A stretch of DNA of 64,000 nucleotides from NCBI RefSeq assembly GCF_007725405.1, contig NZ_CP042163.1, positions 1,240,001 through 1,304,000 of the forward strand, given 5' to 3'. The notes below the pieces were generated by a model that searched no databases, was not told the origin of the DNA, and saw only the letters and a list, made by a program, of their open reading frames with translations. Numbering within the stretch: position 1 is the stretch's first letter; each line of letters opens with the position of its first letter. Source of the stretch: Shouchella miscanthi. Lineage in GTDB: Bacteria; Bacillota; Bacilli; Bacillales; Bacillaceae_D. The position numbers and the translations under genes are program-made. Positions 20,116 to 29,349 of this stretch are shown here, piece by piece.

Positions 20116-20889
20116 ATGCTTGCAGAGGAAAGGCAAAAACAAATTATGCAAGACTTGTATGAATCTCAATCTGTTAAAATTTCGGATCTTATTGAACGTT
20201 TGCAAGTGACCCGTGAAACGATTCGCAAAGACCTATATGATTTAGAAGAAAAAGGATTCATTCGTAAAGTTCACGGCGGTGCTGTGTTGAATAAATCCAA
20301 CATTCAAACAGCTTATACAAATCGTAAATCGGTGAATGAAAAGGAAAAACGAGGGATTGCTAAAAAAGCAGCAGCGTTTGTTGAAGAAGGAGACACGGTC
20401 TACATTGACTACGGTACAACCGCCCTTTATCTCACTCAAGAACTAATGCTCCATGCTAAAGACCTAACGATTGTTACGAATTCGTTAGCAATTGCTAATG
20501 AAGTCGTGGACGGCTCCGATTTTGAACTCATTTTAATTGGTGGAAACGTACGTCGAAATGAACGGTCAACCGTTGGCCCGATAGCAACACGAACGATGAA
20601 TGATTTATTTGTTGATATTGGATTTTTTAGTGCTGGTGCATTACATCCAACACATGGTTATACAAGCGTACACTTAGGTGAAGCAGAAGTTTCTAGATTG
20701 ATGCTGCAACATACGCACAAGCATGTGATGATGATTGATTATTCGAAGTTTGGAACAGTGCATATGAATCGTGTTGCAAAAATAGAAGAAATCGAGCGTC
20801 TCATAACAGACGAAAAAGCAGATAACGACATGCTTGAAGAAATTGAACAAAAGACAAAAGATGTTGTGATTGCTAAAAGTTCAGAGTAA
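20116..20889 (+). CDS. DeoR family transcriptional regulator
   Basis: 257 residues. N-terminal winged helix with the DeoR signature (SVKISDLIERLQVTRETIRKDLYDLEEKG... RKVHGGA, residues about 17-57), then the DeoR sugar-phosphate sensor domain with DTVYIDYGTTALYL and LIGGNVRRNERSTVGP. Such proteins repress sugar-use operons and are relieved by a phosphosugar. It is followed 3 bases later by PTS EIIA and then EIIB, so it most likely controls these genes. Confidence 0.92.
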   Translation: MLAEERQKQIMQDLYESQSVKISDLIERLQVTRETIRKDLYDLEEKGFIRKVHGGAVLNKSNIQTAYTNRKSVNEKEKRGIAKKAAAFVEEGDTVYIDYGTTALYLTQELMLHAKDLTIVTNSLAIANEVVDGSDFELILIGGNVRRNERSTVGPIATRTMNDLFVDIGFFSAGALHPTHGYTSVHLGEAEVSRLMLQHTHKHVMMIDYSKFGTVHMNRVAKIEEIERLITDEKADNDMLEEIEQKTKDVVIAKSSE

Positions 20890-20892
20890 TCG

Positions 20893-21360
20893 ATGGATCA
20901 TTTCTTATTTGATGCGTCATTCGTCTATTTGAATCAATCGATTCACACAAAAACAGAACTACTTACAGCTCTCGGCACACAGATGGAAACTTCACGATGT
21001 GCCACTTCTGGCTATACGCGAGCTTTACTTCAACGAGAACAAGAACATCCGACAGGTATTCCGTTTCAACCAACAGGAGTTGCCATTCCACACAGTGATG
21101 AGACGTTTATAGTGAAAAGTAAAATTAGTCTGCTTACATTACGGCGACCGATTTATTATGAACAAATGGGAACAACGAGTACTTTTATTCCTGTGTCCGT
21201 TATTTTTTTATTAGGCATTAAGAATGATCAAGCAGCTCGTAAAACGGTTCTCACCCTCTTGGAAAAAATACAAAACCGTCATTTTTTATCTACCATTCGT
21301 TCACTATCATCACCCTATGAAGCAAGTCAGTATTTAAATAAGCATGTACAAAACCTATAA
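20893..21360 (+). CDS. PTS EIIA component, fructose/galactitol type
   Basis: 155 residues. EIIA domain type 2 with the phosphorylatable histidine at about residue 67 in GVAIPHSDE; HPTGIPFQPTGVAIPH is the family pattern. It passes phosphate from HPr to EIIB. No strong ribosome site precedes the ATG, so translation is likely coupled to the DeoR gene that ends 3 bases upstream. Galactitol-type EIIA is favoured by the partner EIIB. Confidence 0.88.
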   Translation: MDHFLFDASFVYLNQSIHTKTELLTALGTQMETSRCATSGYTRALLQREQEHPTGIPFQPTGVAIPHSDETFIVKSKISLLTLRRPIYYEQMGTTSTFIPVSVIFLLGIKNDQAARKTVLTLLEKIQNRHFLSTIRSLSSPYEASQYLNKHVQNL

Positions 21361-21372
21361 GGAGGAATTGAT

Positions 21373-21648
21373 GTGAAAACGATTATTGTTGCATGTTCTG
21401 GAGCTTTGGCTACTTCGATGGTTGTTGCTGGCAAAGTAGATAGATTGCTTAAAGACAACAAAATCACAGCTACGATCGTAGAATGTCGTCTCACTGAAAT
21501 TGAAGATAAGCGTGACCAAGCTGATCTTATTATTACGACAACCAATGTCTATCGTTCATATGGTGTCCCTACTCTTCATGGCTTGCCCTTTCTATCAGGT
21601 GCCGGAGTTAGTAAGGTCAGTGACGAAATACTCTCCTATTTAACTTAA
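21373..21648 (+). CDS. PTS EIIB component, galactitol type
   Basis: 91 residues with GTG start after AAGGAGG. MKTIIVACSGALATS holds the phosphocysteine Cys8 at the end of the first strand, as in GatB-type EIIB. It would phosphorylate sugar on an EIIC channel, but no EIIC gene follows: the next genes encode unrelated short membrane proteins. Either the permease was lost or it is encoded elsewhere. Confidence 0.88.
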   Translation: MKTIIVACSGALATSMVVAGKVDRLLKDNKITATIVECRLTEIEDKRDQADLIITTTNVYRSYGVPTLHGLPFLSGAGVSKVSDEILSYLT

Positions 21649-21753
21649 CTTGATGAAAATGCTCAATGAGACTTGTCGTATAGATTCTTGATATCTTTTC
21701 GTTCTTCCCGTATATATATGTAAAGAAAGGAAAAACGATAAGGGGAGAAGTTC

Positions 21754-22332
21754 ATGTCAGAAGCAGAGATACGTCATCTTCGATTAAAGTACTGGCTATG
21801 GTTAAACGGATTACTCTTTTCGATGTACATTCTTGGTGTTTTCAGTTTGGTGCCAGTAGATGGATCTATCTTTATAGGTGTCTATTGTTTTGCTAGCCTG
21901 CTAGTGCTGGCAATTGGCTTATTTATACTGTTTAAGCGGAAGCATCTACTTCATTTTCTGCCATCTCTACAACAACTTCATCGTTTTCATATTCGCATAT
22001 TGGGGGGACGTTGGACGTATTGGCTCATGGTTCAAGGCTTATTGCTATCTATAATTGGTATAAGTGCTTTGCTTTATTACAGTAGACCATTTCTTATAAA
22101 TGATTTTCAGCTAACAAAAGGCTATGTCTTTTCTTTTCCCTTTTTTATCATTGTCTTTACGGTATTGTGCAATGTCTCTTTGTTCTTAGAAACAATGTTT
22201 ATTAATCATCACCGGGGAAAAGGTAGTAAAACAAAGCCGCTCCTTCTTGCTTTGTTCGTTCCAGTTGTTGTCGTTGCTATTTACTTATTTAGCTATACAG
22301 CTATTTTAACGATAGTAGACTATTTAGTTTAG
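21754..22332 (+). CDS. Multi-pass membrane protein, unknown
   Basis: 192 residues with five or six hydrophobic segments (about 15-35, 40-65, 95-115, 125-150, 165-190) and a basic amphipathic stretch (KRKHLLHFLPSLQQLHRFHIR) between pairs of helices. Ribosome site AAGGGGAGA. Followed by its own palindromic terminator. Its layout (two helices, basic linker, two or more helices) resembles the next three reading frames, suggesting distant duplicates. Confidence 0.75.
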   Translation: MSEAEIRHLRLKYWLWLNGLLFSMYILGVFSLVPVDGSIFIGVYCFASLLVLAIGLFILFKRKHLLHFLPSLQQLHRFHIRILGGRWTYWLMVQGLLLSIIGISALLYYSRPFLINDFQLTKGYVFSFPFFIIVFTVLCNVSLFLETMFINHHRGKGSKTKPLLLALFVPVVVVAIYLFSYTAILTIVDYLV

Positions 22333-22333
22333 T

Positions 22334-22362
22334 AATAAGAGCTGATCAGCTCTTATTTTTTT
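22334..22362 (+). terminator. Intrinsic terminator
   Basis: A 24-base perfect palindrome (22334-22357) followed by further T residues; the tip forms a GATC loop. Confidence 0.88.
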
Positions 22363-22433
22363 ATCCTACGGTTTTCTAAAGAAGGTAAAATTTGTTATAG
22401 TTCTTATAAGGGTTGATAAGGGAGGGAGACGGA

Positions 22434-23003
22434 TTGTTAGATATACGTAAAGAACGACGAATAGAGTGGGTCTTTGAAAATGCCGTTATCTTACTAACCA
22501 TGAGTATTCTTTTCGTCAGTTATTATTTTAGAATCTTTGAGATGGTGATCCTTTTTTTTCTAGTCAGTCTAATAGTCGTTTCGGTTATAAGAGCGGTTAA
22601 ACCAGAATGGCCAAAACCTTTTTTTAAATGGCAAGAAACGCTTCGAGCTCATGAAATTACTTATTACGGCTATGCGGTTTGGAAGAATAGAAAAAGGTGG
22701 GGGCATGCTTTACTACTCGTTCTAGTAGTGATCCTTAGTTTTTTCATCGGTCCTTCTATGATTAATCCTAGCAATCAGTCTTTCTATAGTAATACTATAC
22801 TAGTTGAAATACTTGTTCTCTATCTAATGATTTTTGTTTTATCTAGAAACATTGGTCATATCGTTCGCAAAAGCTATATAGATGCTTTCTTTGGTCATGA
22901 TAGTAAAGGTTTTACCCTTAAAGGAAAAACGTTGTGTTTGGGTATAGCAATGTTGATTGTTTGGGTATTATTTGGCGTAATCATCTATTTCTTCTTTTCT
23001 TAA
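22434..23003 (+). CDS. Membrane protein, paralog of neighbours
   Basis: 189 residues, TTG start five bases after GGGAGGGAG (22420-22428). Four hydrophobic segments. The linker KWQETLRAHEITYYGYAV and the C-terminal GFTLKGKTLCLGIAML align by eye with the linker RWQQLLVEHEI-stop-QYG and the tail DFVIKGKSFALILGI of the next gene, so these are paralogs. Function unknown. Confidence 0.72.
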   Translation: MLDIRKERRIEWVFENAVILLTMSILFVSYYFRIFEMVILFFLVSLIVVSVIRAVKPEWPKPFFKWQETLRAHEITYYGYAVWKNRKRWGHALLLVLVVILSFFIGPSMINPSNQSFYSNTILVEILVLYLMIFVLSRNIGHIVRKSYIDAFFGHDSKGFTLKGKTLCLGIAMLIVWVLFGVIIYFFFS

Positions 23004-23030
23004 TGCCAGAACAAAGGGTGACGGTTAACG

Positions 23031-23597
23031 ATGAATGAACACATACAAAAAGCAAGAAGACAAGAAGTATTGTGGCTAAACGTATTTCTTTTATTGTTCG
23101 TCATACTATTTGTAGTTCATGTTCAAGGGCATATATCGTTCGCCACGCTGGTTGGTGTTACGATTATCATTCAACTTGTGTTAACGATCTGGAATATGGT
23201 TGCCGTTCAAAAGAGCTTGCTTCCCTTACGATGGCAACAGCTATTGGTCGAGCATGAGATTTAGCAATACGGGGCAGACGAATGGATAAGGAAGCAACGA
23301 GTAGATGGAGTGTTTTATTTGCTTTCAGCTATCTGCCTGTTCTTCCTAACGAATTCACAGCCAATGAGGTTGGACGAGGCGAGTGCGGTAGCTGTGTTTT
23401 TCATTTTTATTTGTATTTTCGTACCTATTGTAAACATTAGTAAGATTTTAAAAGGGAGAGCTGTTGATTCATGGCAGGTTGAGAAAGAAAAAGATTTTGT
23501 TATAAAAGGAAAGTCTTTCGCGCTGATACTCGGAATCGTATGTGCTTGGGTACTAGTAGCAGCAATTGGTTGGATGTGGTTATCAAACCGTTTATGA
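23031..23597 (+). pseudogene. Membrane protein gene broken by an in-frame TAG
   Basis: The frame from ATG 23031 runs 77 codons to a TAG at 23262-23264 and continues open, in the same frame, to 23597. Joined, it gives a 188-residue protein that aligns with the 189-residue upstream paralog across the stop (HEI-stop-QYGADEW against HEITYYGYAVW). A single base change explains the stop. It could be a real nonsense mutation, an assembly error or, less likely, read-through. No suppressor tRNA is visible in the window. Confidence 0.75.
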
Positions 23598-23608
23598 AAG
23601 GGGATCGT

Positions 23609-23987
23609 ATGTCAACTTTACTACGAAAAAGAAACTATCCCCTTGGAAATGGCACCGTAAATTGATGAAGCATAAAGAGGAGCGGGGCAATTCTGTGTCT
23701 GCTTTAGTTGTAGTAACCGTCATTATGTCCATACCAGGTATTCTCTTAATGATAAACAATTGGCCACCATTCACGCAGCCTCCAATGAGTCTTACGACAA
23801 ACGATGTGCTTATTTATTGCATCTACTTCTATGTAGGGCTCTCGTTAACAATGTTATTTATTTTTTCAACGCACAAAAAGTCGATCAAGAAGATCCATTA
23901 AAATGGAAGGGAAAACGTCTCACTGTTCTTGTTCTCATTCCGTTGTTTTGGACGGCAACAGTAATGGTAATCGGCTACATTGTCTAA
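23609..23987 (+). pseudogene. Degenerate fourth paralog, frameshifted
   Basis: After AAAGGGG an ATG at 23609 opens a frame that stops within 17 codons. The paralog-like sequence continues in a second frame (KLSPWKWHRKLMKHKEERG, then two hydrophobic segments up to about 23865) and its tail lies in a third frame (DPLKWKGKRLTVLVLIPLF, ending 23987). The shifts fall near an A5 run about 23636 and a T6 run about 23860. The first pair of helices is missing as well. This is a decayed, truncated copy. Confidence 0.65.
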
Positions 23988-23996
23988 ATCTACAAA

Positions 23997-24024
23997 AAAA
24001 CCGCCTCATTTAGTGGGCGGTTTT
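23997..24024. terminator. Bidirectional terminator
   Basis: 9-bp stem (23997-24005 with 24016-24024) with A run on one side and T run on the other, serving the membrane-protein cluster and the convergent alr gene. The alr stop codon (24010-24012) lies inside the loop. Confidence 0.85.
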
Positions 24025-25122
24025 CTTGTAATAACGTGGGACACGCTTTGTCAAGGCGCAAACGATCTCGTAGTTAATGGTATCGGTACTATCAGCCATA
24101 TGATCAATTGAAAATTCAACCACGTCCCCAGGTTGGACCCCATTTATGTCTGTTACATCAATCATCGTTTGATCCATGCAAACACGACCAAGAATAGGTG
24201 CTTGTTGCCCAGAAAGCAAGGCATATCCTTTGTTGGAAAGAGCACGAGAAAGGCCGTCTGCATAGCCAATAGCAAGCGTGGCAATTTTTCGGTCATTCTC
24301 TAACATATGTGTTCGACCATAGCTAATCGTTTCGCCTTTATGAACGGATCGGACAGCGGCTACCATGGCATATACATGCATAGCTTGTTGCAGTGGTACA
24401 GGAAACGTAAGTGCTGTATCTGGGCGCAATCCGTACAAACTAATACCGACACGTACCATATCCATATGCTTCTCTGGATGATAAAGGGTTCCAGCGCTAT
24501 TGCAGCAATGCTTAATCGGGATCGTCATATCTTCAGCTTCTACAGCTTGAAGAAATTCACAGAATCTAGAATACTGTTCATTTGTAAAACGAGATTCAAG
24601 ACAATCGGCTTCCGCAAAATGAGTAAAGATGCCTTCAAGGTGAAGAGAAGGATGTGCGTGAACTGCTTTGGCAGTTTCTACTAATTGATCTGGGGATTGC
24701 ATACCAATTCGCCCCATGCCTGTGTCAACTTTTAAGTGAACGTTTGCTTGTTTCTGTAATGTAGTAGCGGTATGTCCTAATGACTGCACATGCTGTTTAT
24801 CAAACAACGTAATTGTAATATCCTTATTAATAGCGGTGGAGAAGGCTTCAGGTGGTGTATAGCCGAGCACGAGAATAGGTGCTGTAATTCCAGCTTCTCG
24901 AAGTTCAACGGCTTCATCTATTATGGCAACACCTAAATAGGTTGCGCCATGTTCAAGTGCTTCTTTGGCAACAGGAACAGCACCATGGCCGTAGCCATTC
25001 CCTTTTACAACCGCCATTAGCTGACAATTCTCCGCTAGTAGCTTTTTAAACGTACGTGTATTATAAGCAATGGCACTGAGCTCGATCGTAGCATATGTTT
25101 GACGATAACTTGTTTGTGTCAT
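24010..25122 (-). CDS. alr: Alanine racemase
   Basis: 370 residues, fold type III PLP enzyme that makes D-alanine for the cell wall. The PLP lysine is in MAVVKGNGYGHGA near residue 38 (usual form AVVKADAYGHG), and the second catalytic tyrosine is in ETISYGRTHML. Start 25122 is chosen because AAAAGGAG lies 7 bases upstream on its strand; a longer frame from 25146 would contain that site. Downstream of ald on the same strand, separated by a hairpin. Confidence 0.93.
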   Translation of the reverse strand: MTQTSYRQTYATIELSAIAYNTRTFKKLLAENCQLMAVVKGNGYGHGAVPVAKEALEHGATYLGVAIIDEAVELREAGITAPILVLGYTPPEAFSTAINKDITITLFDKQHVQSLGHTATTLQKQANVHLKVDTGMGRIGMQSPDQLVETAKAVHAHPSLHLEGIFTHFAEADCLESRFTNEQYSRFCEFLQAVEAEDMTIPIKHCCNSAGTLYHPEKHMDMVRVGISLYGLRPDTALTFPVPLQQAMHVYAMVAAVRSVHKGETISYGRTHMLENDRKIATLAIGYADGLSRALSNKGYALLSGQQAPILGRVCMDQTMIDVTDINGVQPGDVVEFSIDHMADSTDTINYEIVCALTKRVPRYYKKTAH

Positions 25123-25148
25123 TTCTTTACTCCTTTTCCTATACAAGA

Positions 25149-25177
25149 AAGCCCCTCATCATACGATGAAGGGGCTT
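25149..25177 (-). terminator. Hairpin between ald and alr
   Basis: 12-bp stem with one bulged base (25149-25160 with 25165-25177), GC-rich at the base, followed on the minus strand by a short T-rich tail. Likely terminates or attenuates ald transcription before alr. Confidence 0.7.
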
Positions 25178-25197
25178 ATGTGTGCGGTAGAAGGATA

Positions 25198-26331
25198 TTA
25201 TGCTTGTGCCGGCGTTTTTGCTAATGCATCTGCAACGGAAACAAGCTCATATCCAAGATCACGTGCAACAGCACTATACGTAACGTCACCATTTGCAACG
25301 TTTAGTCCAAGCGCTAAAGCAGGATTATCTGCTAATGCTTGTTGAACCCCTTTATTCGCAATTTGCATCGCGTAAGGAATTGTTACGTTGGTAAGTCCGA
25401 GTGTTGATGTACGAGGCACAGCACCAGGCATGTTCGCTACAGCGTAATGAACTACACCATGCTTCGTGTATGTTGGGTTATCATGAGTTGTAATTTTATC
25501 TACAGTTTCAATGATACCACCTTGGTCAATAGCAACGTCAACTACAACGGATCCAGGGCTCATTGATTTGATCATTTCCTCTGTCACAAGCTTAGGTGCT
25601 TTTGCGCCTGGAATAAGAACGGCACCAATCACAAGGTCAGAATCTTTGACTGCTTCGGCAATATTCAGTGGGTTGGACATTAATGTTTGAATGTCGTTTC
25701 CAAATTGGTCATCAATTTGACGAAGGCGGTCTGCACTTAAGTCAATGAGTGTAACGTCAGCACCTAAACCAACTGCAATTTTCGCTGCATTTGTTCCAAC
25801 AACACCGCCACCAATAATGGTAACCTTCCCACGTTTTACGCCTGGTACACCAGAAAGAAGAATCCCTTTTCCACCTTTTAATTTCTCTAGGAATTGGGCA
25901 CCAATTTGAGAAGCCATACGCCCAGCTACTTCACTCATAGGTGTAAGAAGTGGAAGCGTGCGATTTACTTCAACTGTCTCATACGCAATGGCAATTACAC
26001 CACTGTCAACTAACGCTTGACCAAGCTCAGCTTCAGCTGCTAGGTGTAGATACGTGAATAGAATCAATCCTTCACGAAAGTAGCCGTACTCACTTGAAAG
26101 AGGTTCTTTAACCTTCATAATCATATCTGACTGAGCCCATACCTCTTTTGCTTCTGAAAGTATCGTTGCGCCAGCTTCAGCGTAATCGGCATCTTCAAAG
26201 CTAGATCCGACACCTGCGTGTTTTTCGACTATTATTTGGTGACCAGCTTTTGTTAAGGCTACAACACCGGCAGGGGTCATTGCCACACGGTTTTCATTAT
26301 TTTTAATTTCTCTAGGGATTCCAATAATCAT
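25198..26331 (-). CDS. ald: Alanine dehydrogenase
   Basis: 377 residues. NAD-dependent oxidative deamination of L-alanine to pyruvate; needed for growth on alanine and for sporulation in Bacillus. Family segments: [22 protein letters not shown], the Lys/His active-site region ([14 protein letters not shown]), the NAD-binding loop [25 protein letters not shown] and [16 protein letters not shown] ribosome site. A -10-like TATACT (26373-26378 on the minus strand) without a good -35 fits activator-dependent transcription by the AdeR-like protein encoded next door. Confidence 0.96.
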   Translation of the reverse strand: MIIGIPREIKNNENRVAMTPAGVVALTKAGHQIIVEKHAGVGSSFEDADYAEAGATILSEAKEVWAQSDMIMKVKEPLSSEYGYFREGLILFTYLHLAAEAELGQALVDSGVIAIAYETVEVNRTLPLLTPMSEVAGRMASQIGAQFLEKLKGGKGILLSGVPGVKRGKVTIIGGGVVGTNAAKIAVGLGADVTLIDLSADRLRQIDDQFGNDIQTLMSNPLNIAEAVKDSDLVIGAVLIPGAKAPKLVTEEMIKSMSPGSVVVDVAIDQGGIIETVDKITTHDNPTYTKHGVVHYAVANMPGAVPRTSTLGLTNVTIPYAMQIANKGVQQALADNPALALGLNVANGDVTYSAVARDLGYELVSVADALAKTPAQA

Positions 26332-26411
26332 CTATAATTCCTCCAAACAAGATAGTGTGAATGTGTACGTTTAGTATAAATCCACAAATGAAGGAACGCA
26401 TTGTTACAAAA

Positions 26412-26438
26412 AAACAAAATGGAACCGGTTATTTGTTT
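26412..26438. promoter_or_regulatory. Candidate AdeR operator upstream of ald
   Basis: Dyad AAACAAA (26412-26418) and TTTGTTT (26432-26438) flanking the palindrome AACCGGTT (26423-26430), about 35 bases upstream of the ald -10. This is a natural place for the activator of ald to bind. Assignment is inference. Confidence 0.4.
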
Positions 26439-26454
26439 AAATCAACAAAAGGCT

Positions 26455-27690
26455 TTAGTGTTTTTTTCTAACTAACTTTAGGTCAAAATAAAGACCAATT
26501 TTTTGGACTGGATTTTTAATATCAATCATCGTAATTTCTTTTATTCGCTTTAAGCGATAATTTAACGTGTTTACATGACAGTGAAGTTTTTTAGCAGCTT
26601 TAGTTAATTGATCTTCATAATCAAGAACGGTCTCTAATGTCTCCATTAAATTGGTTTGATTTTCACGATCATACGTGACTAGCTTCTCTAATGCTGGGTT
26701 CGTCGCTAGCTTTTGAAGCTCAGGTGTGCGTTTTAACAAATCAACATAGCGGAAAGCCCCCAACTCATGATAGAAATAGGCACTTTTTAATTCCCTAGGA
26801 AATAACTGTTTTAATCGCAGAACAGCGGTGGCTTCATTGTAACTTTCATTAATAGTACGCACATCTTCTTTAAGATAACCGCAGCCGATAGCTTGTATGT
26901 CTTGATCAAATCGATCGTTTACTTGTTTGAGGAAAGAATGAAGAAATTGTTCCGTTTCTTCTACAAAAGTCCGTTTATCTTTAGGTGTTACTAACAGTAT
27001 TAACTGATCATCATCGAATGTGTGAATTAAGATTTTCATTTTCTGCGTGGTGTTTGTAAGATACGTCAATTGTTTCATAACGTCCTTTGACAAGTCTTTT
27101 ATTGAAAAGATCACAATGGCAATGGACTGATCTAGCTGGTGCCCAATCCGAAGTAATTGCTCCTTCATTCTTGTGTAGTTGGCGATTTCTCCAGTAATCA
27201 TTTGCCAGAGTAACTCTTGTTCATTGCGCTCTTTTTTCTTCTTTTGTAAATTGAATTGTAGGAGCTGATTTCGGGCTTTCCGCGCAGCCATTTTTAATAG
27301 TGCTAAGCTTTCCTGATTAAGAATGCCGCGAACGTCTACAACCCAGATATAACCTAGTACTTCTTCATTTTTTCGAATGGAGATGGCGACGCGGTTACCA
27401 AGTCCGATTTCATCAATTGTAGGAATAATAAGTGGTTCGTCGCTGTAATTAAGCTTGGGGATAACACCATCTTTCCAAAAACGATTAATGACTCGTTCGG
27501 GTACTCTACGTCCAATAATGGTCGAAACCCTTGCTTGATCGGTTTCATCATCATGTGAACTATAAGCTAGTAAATAATGGTTGGCATCTTCTATCGTAAC
27601 GGGACATTGCAAGTAGTCACTAATTAAGTCAGCAAAGTCCTCTAAAGAATCGAATGAACGATTAAATTGTTGCTGTAAATTATCGAACAT
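26455..27690 (-). CDS. adeR: PucR-family regulator, AdeR-like activator of ald
   Basis: 411 residues. N-terminal GAF-like sensor (residues about 20-150), middle GGDEF-like region (SIAIVIFSIKDL ... IGCGYLKEDVRTINESYNEAT), and C-terminal PucR helix-turn-helix (DQLTKAAKKLHCHVNTLNYRLKRIKEITMID). In B. subtilis AdeR activates ald in response to alanine. Start at 27690 is fixed by AAGGAGG six bases before; the longer frame has an unlikely 44-residue extension. It lies immediately upstream of ald and divergent from the alanine symporter, which supports the role. Confidence 0.82.
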   Translation of the reverse strand: MFDNLQQQFNRSFDSLEDFADLISDYLQCPVTIEDANHYLLAYSSHDDETDQARVSTIIGRRVPERVINRFWKDGVIPKLNYSDEPLIIPTIDEIGLGNRVAISIRKNEEVLGYIWVVDVRGILNQESLALLKMAARKARNQLLQFNLQKKKKERNEQELLWQMITGEIANYTRMKEQLLRIGHQLDQSIAIVIFSIKDLSKDVMKQLTYLTNTTQKMKILIHTFDDDQLILLVTPKDKRTFVEETEQFLHSFLKQVNDRFDQDIQAIGCGYLKEDVRTINESYNEATAVLRLKQLFPRELKSAYFYHELGAFRYVDLLKRTPELQKLATNPALEKLVTYDRENQTNLMETLETVLDYEDQLTKAAKKLHCHVNTLNYRLKRIKEITMIDIKNPVQKIGLYFDLKLVRKKH

Positions 27691-27851
27691 CGCTGGTCCT
27701 CCTTCATTGGGAAATGGTAGATTGTGTGAAAAAACGAAGGAAACGTTTTCAGATTGTGGAGTTTCACAAATACAAGTATAATCTAGCATGGTAGAATAAC
27801 TAACAACTAGTAATACTATCATACAATAGCTTTTGGTTCAGGAGTGACAAG

Positions 27852-29249
27852 ATGAGCATTTTAGACATCATAGAAAACATTAACAGCTTTTTATGGGGCC
27901 CACCAGGATTAATTTTGTTATTTGGTACAGGTCTATTTTTAACCCTTGCATTAAAAGGTCTTCAATTTCGCAGGTTACTTCATGCATTTAAACTAGCATT
28001 CGGGAAGGAAGACGAAAAAGATTCCTCAGCAGAAGGGGATATTAGCCACTTCCGTACGTTAATGACGTCTCTTTCAGCAACTATTGGAATCGGTAACATC
28101 GCCGGTGTAGCAACAGCGATAAGCTTTGGTGGTCCGGGAGCTATTTTTTGGATGTGGGTTGTCGGTTTACTTGGAATGGCAACCAAGTATGCTGAAGCAC
28201 TACTTGCTGTAAAATTCCGCGTGAAAAATGATCGCGGTGAATATTCAAGTGGTCCTATGTATTATATTGAAAAAGGATTAGGGAGTAAATTTAAATTTTT
28301 GGCAATTGGTTTTGCGCTGTTCGGTGCTATCGCTGCGTTAGGAATTGGAAACAGTGTTCAATCAAATACCGTTGCCGATGTAGCGAACAACAGCTTCTCC
28401 GTTCCAAATCTACTAACGGCTGTTCTTTTAGTTATACTCGTTGGCCTCATCATTTTTGGCGGCATTCAGCGAATTAGTTTATTATCAACAATTTTTGTTC
28501 CTACCATGGCGGTTCTTTATATGGGTGGCGCTTTACTTATTATTTTTCTGAACTATGACATGATTATCCCAGCTTTTGAGCTGATTTTCTACCACGCTTT
28601 TAATCCAGTAGCGGCAACAGGTGGTTTTGCAGGTATTATCGTCGCTGAAGCGATTCGAAACGGATTTGCAAGAGGAATTTTTTCAAATGAAGCTGGACTT
28701 GGTACAGCAGCACTTATTGCAGGGAACGCTCGTGCCGATCATCCTGTAAAACAAGCGCTTGTTGCCATGACAGGCACGTTTATTGTGACGATTATTGTCT
28801 GCACGGTTACTGGACTTGTTCTCCTTATGACAGGCTTTTGGGATTCTTCAGGTGGACTTCTATCTGGCGTTATTCATGATCCATCTCTGGAAGGTGGCGC
28901 ATTAACGGGAGCCGCGTTCGGATCGGTCCTTGGAACATTTGGTGAGTATATCGTAGCGCTTTCCGTCATTTTCTTTGGCTTCACAACAATTGTTGGCTGG
29001 TATATATACGGTGAAAAGTGTTTTGAATACCTTGTTGGCACAAGAGGTATTACCGTTTATCGTCTTATCTATGTAACAGCCTGTGGAATTGGGGCATTAG
29101 TAAGTCTTGAAGCTGTATGGGCATTTGCGGATATGGCGAACGCGCTCATGATGATTCCGAACTTAATTGCCTTATTGTTACTGTGGAAAATCGTCGTATC
29201 GGAAACAAACGATTACTTTACAAACTTTTATAAAAAAGGAAAGGTATAA
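27852..29249 (+). CDS. Alanine/glycine:Na+ symporter (AGCS family)
   Basis: 465 residues, about 11 membrane segments. AGCS signature GGPGAIFWMWVVGLLGMATKYAEALLAVKFR near residue 95, preceded by SATIGIGNIAGVATA; second motif FANGIFSNEAGLG-like as FARGIFSNEAGLGTAALIAGNA. Family members (AlsT, DagA, YrbD) import alanine or glycine with Na+. The neighbourhood of ald, alr and an AdeR-like regulator strongly supports alanine uptake; glutamine is an alternative (B. subtilis AlsT). Divergent from adeR, so both could answer to the same signal. Confidence 0.9.
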   Translation: MSILDIIENINSFLWGPPGLILLFGTGLFLTLALKGLQFRRLLHAFKLAFGKEDEKDSSAEGDISHFRTLMTSLSATIGIGNIAGVATAISFGGPGAIFWMWVVGLLGMATKYAEALLAVKFRVKNDRGEYSSGPMYYIEKGLGSKFKFLAIGFALFGAIAALGIGNSVQSNTVADVANNSFSVPNLLTAVLLVILVGLIIFGGIQRISLLSTIFVPTMAVLYMGGALLIIFLNYDMIIPAFELIFYHAFNPVAATGGFAGIIVAEAIRNGFARGIFSNEAGLGTAALIAGNARADHPVKQALVAMTGTFIVTIIVCTVTGLVLLMTGFWDSSGGLLSGVIHDPSLEGGALTGAAFGSVLGTFGEYIVALSVIFFGFTTIVGWYIYGEKCFEYLVGTRGITVYRLIYVTACGIGALVSLEAVWAFADMANALMMIPNLIALLLLWKIVVSETNDYFTNFYKKGKV

Positions 29250-29255
29250 TGAAGG

Positions 29256-29289
29256 GAGGTGCTGTACAGGTGTACAGGCCTCTTTTTTT
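29256..29289 (+). terminator. Intrinsic terminator
   Basis: Interrupted stem (GAGG 29256-29259 with CCTC 29279-29282, inner CTGTAC with GTACAG), then seven T. Ends the symporter gene. Confidence 0.85.
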
Positions 29290-29349
29290 ACCAACTACTA
29301 CGTGATACAATGTACGGATGACATTAGCGAATAAAGGACGAAACCTTAT

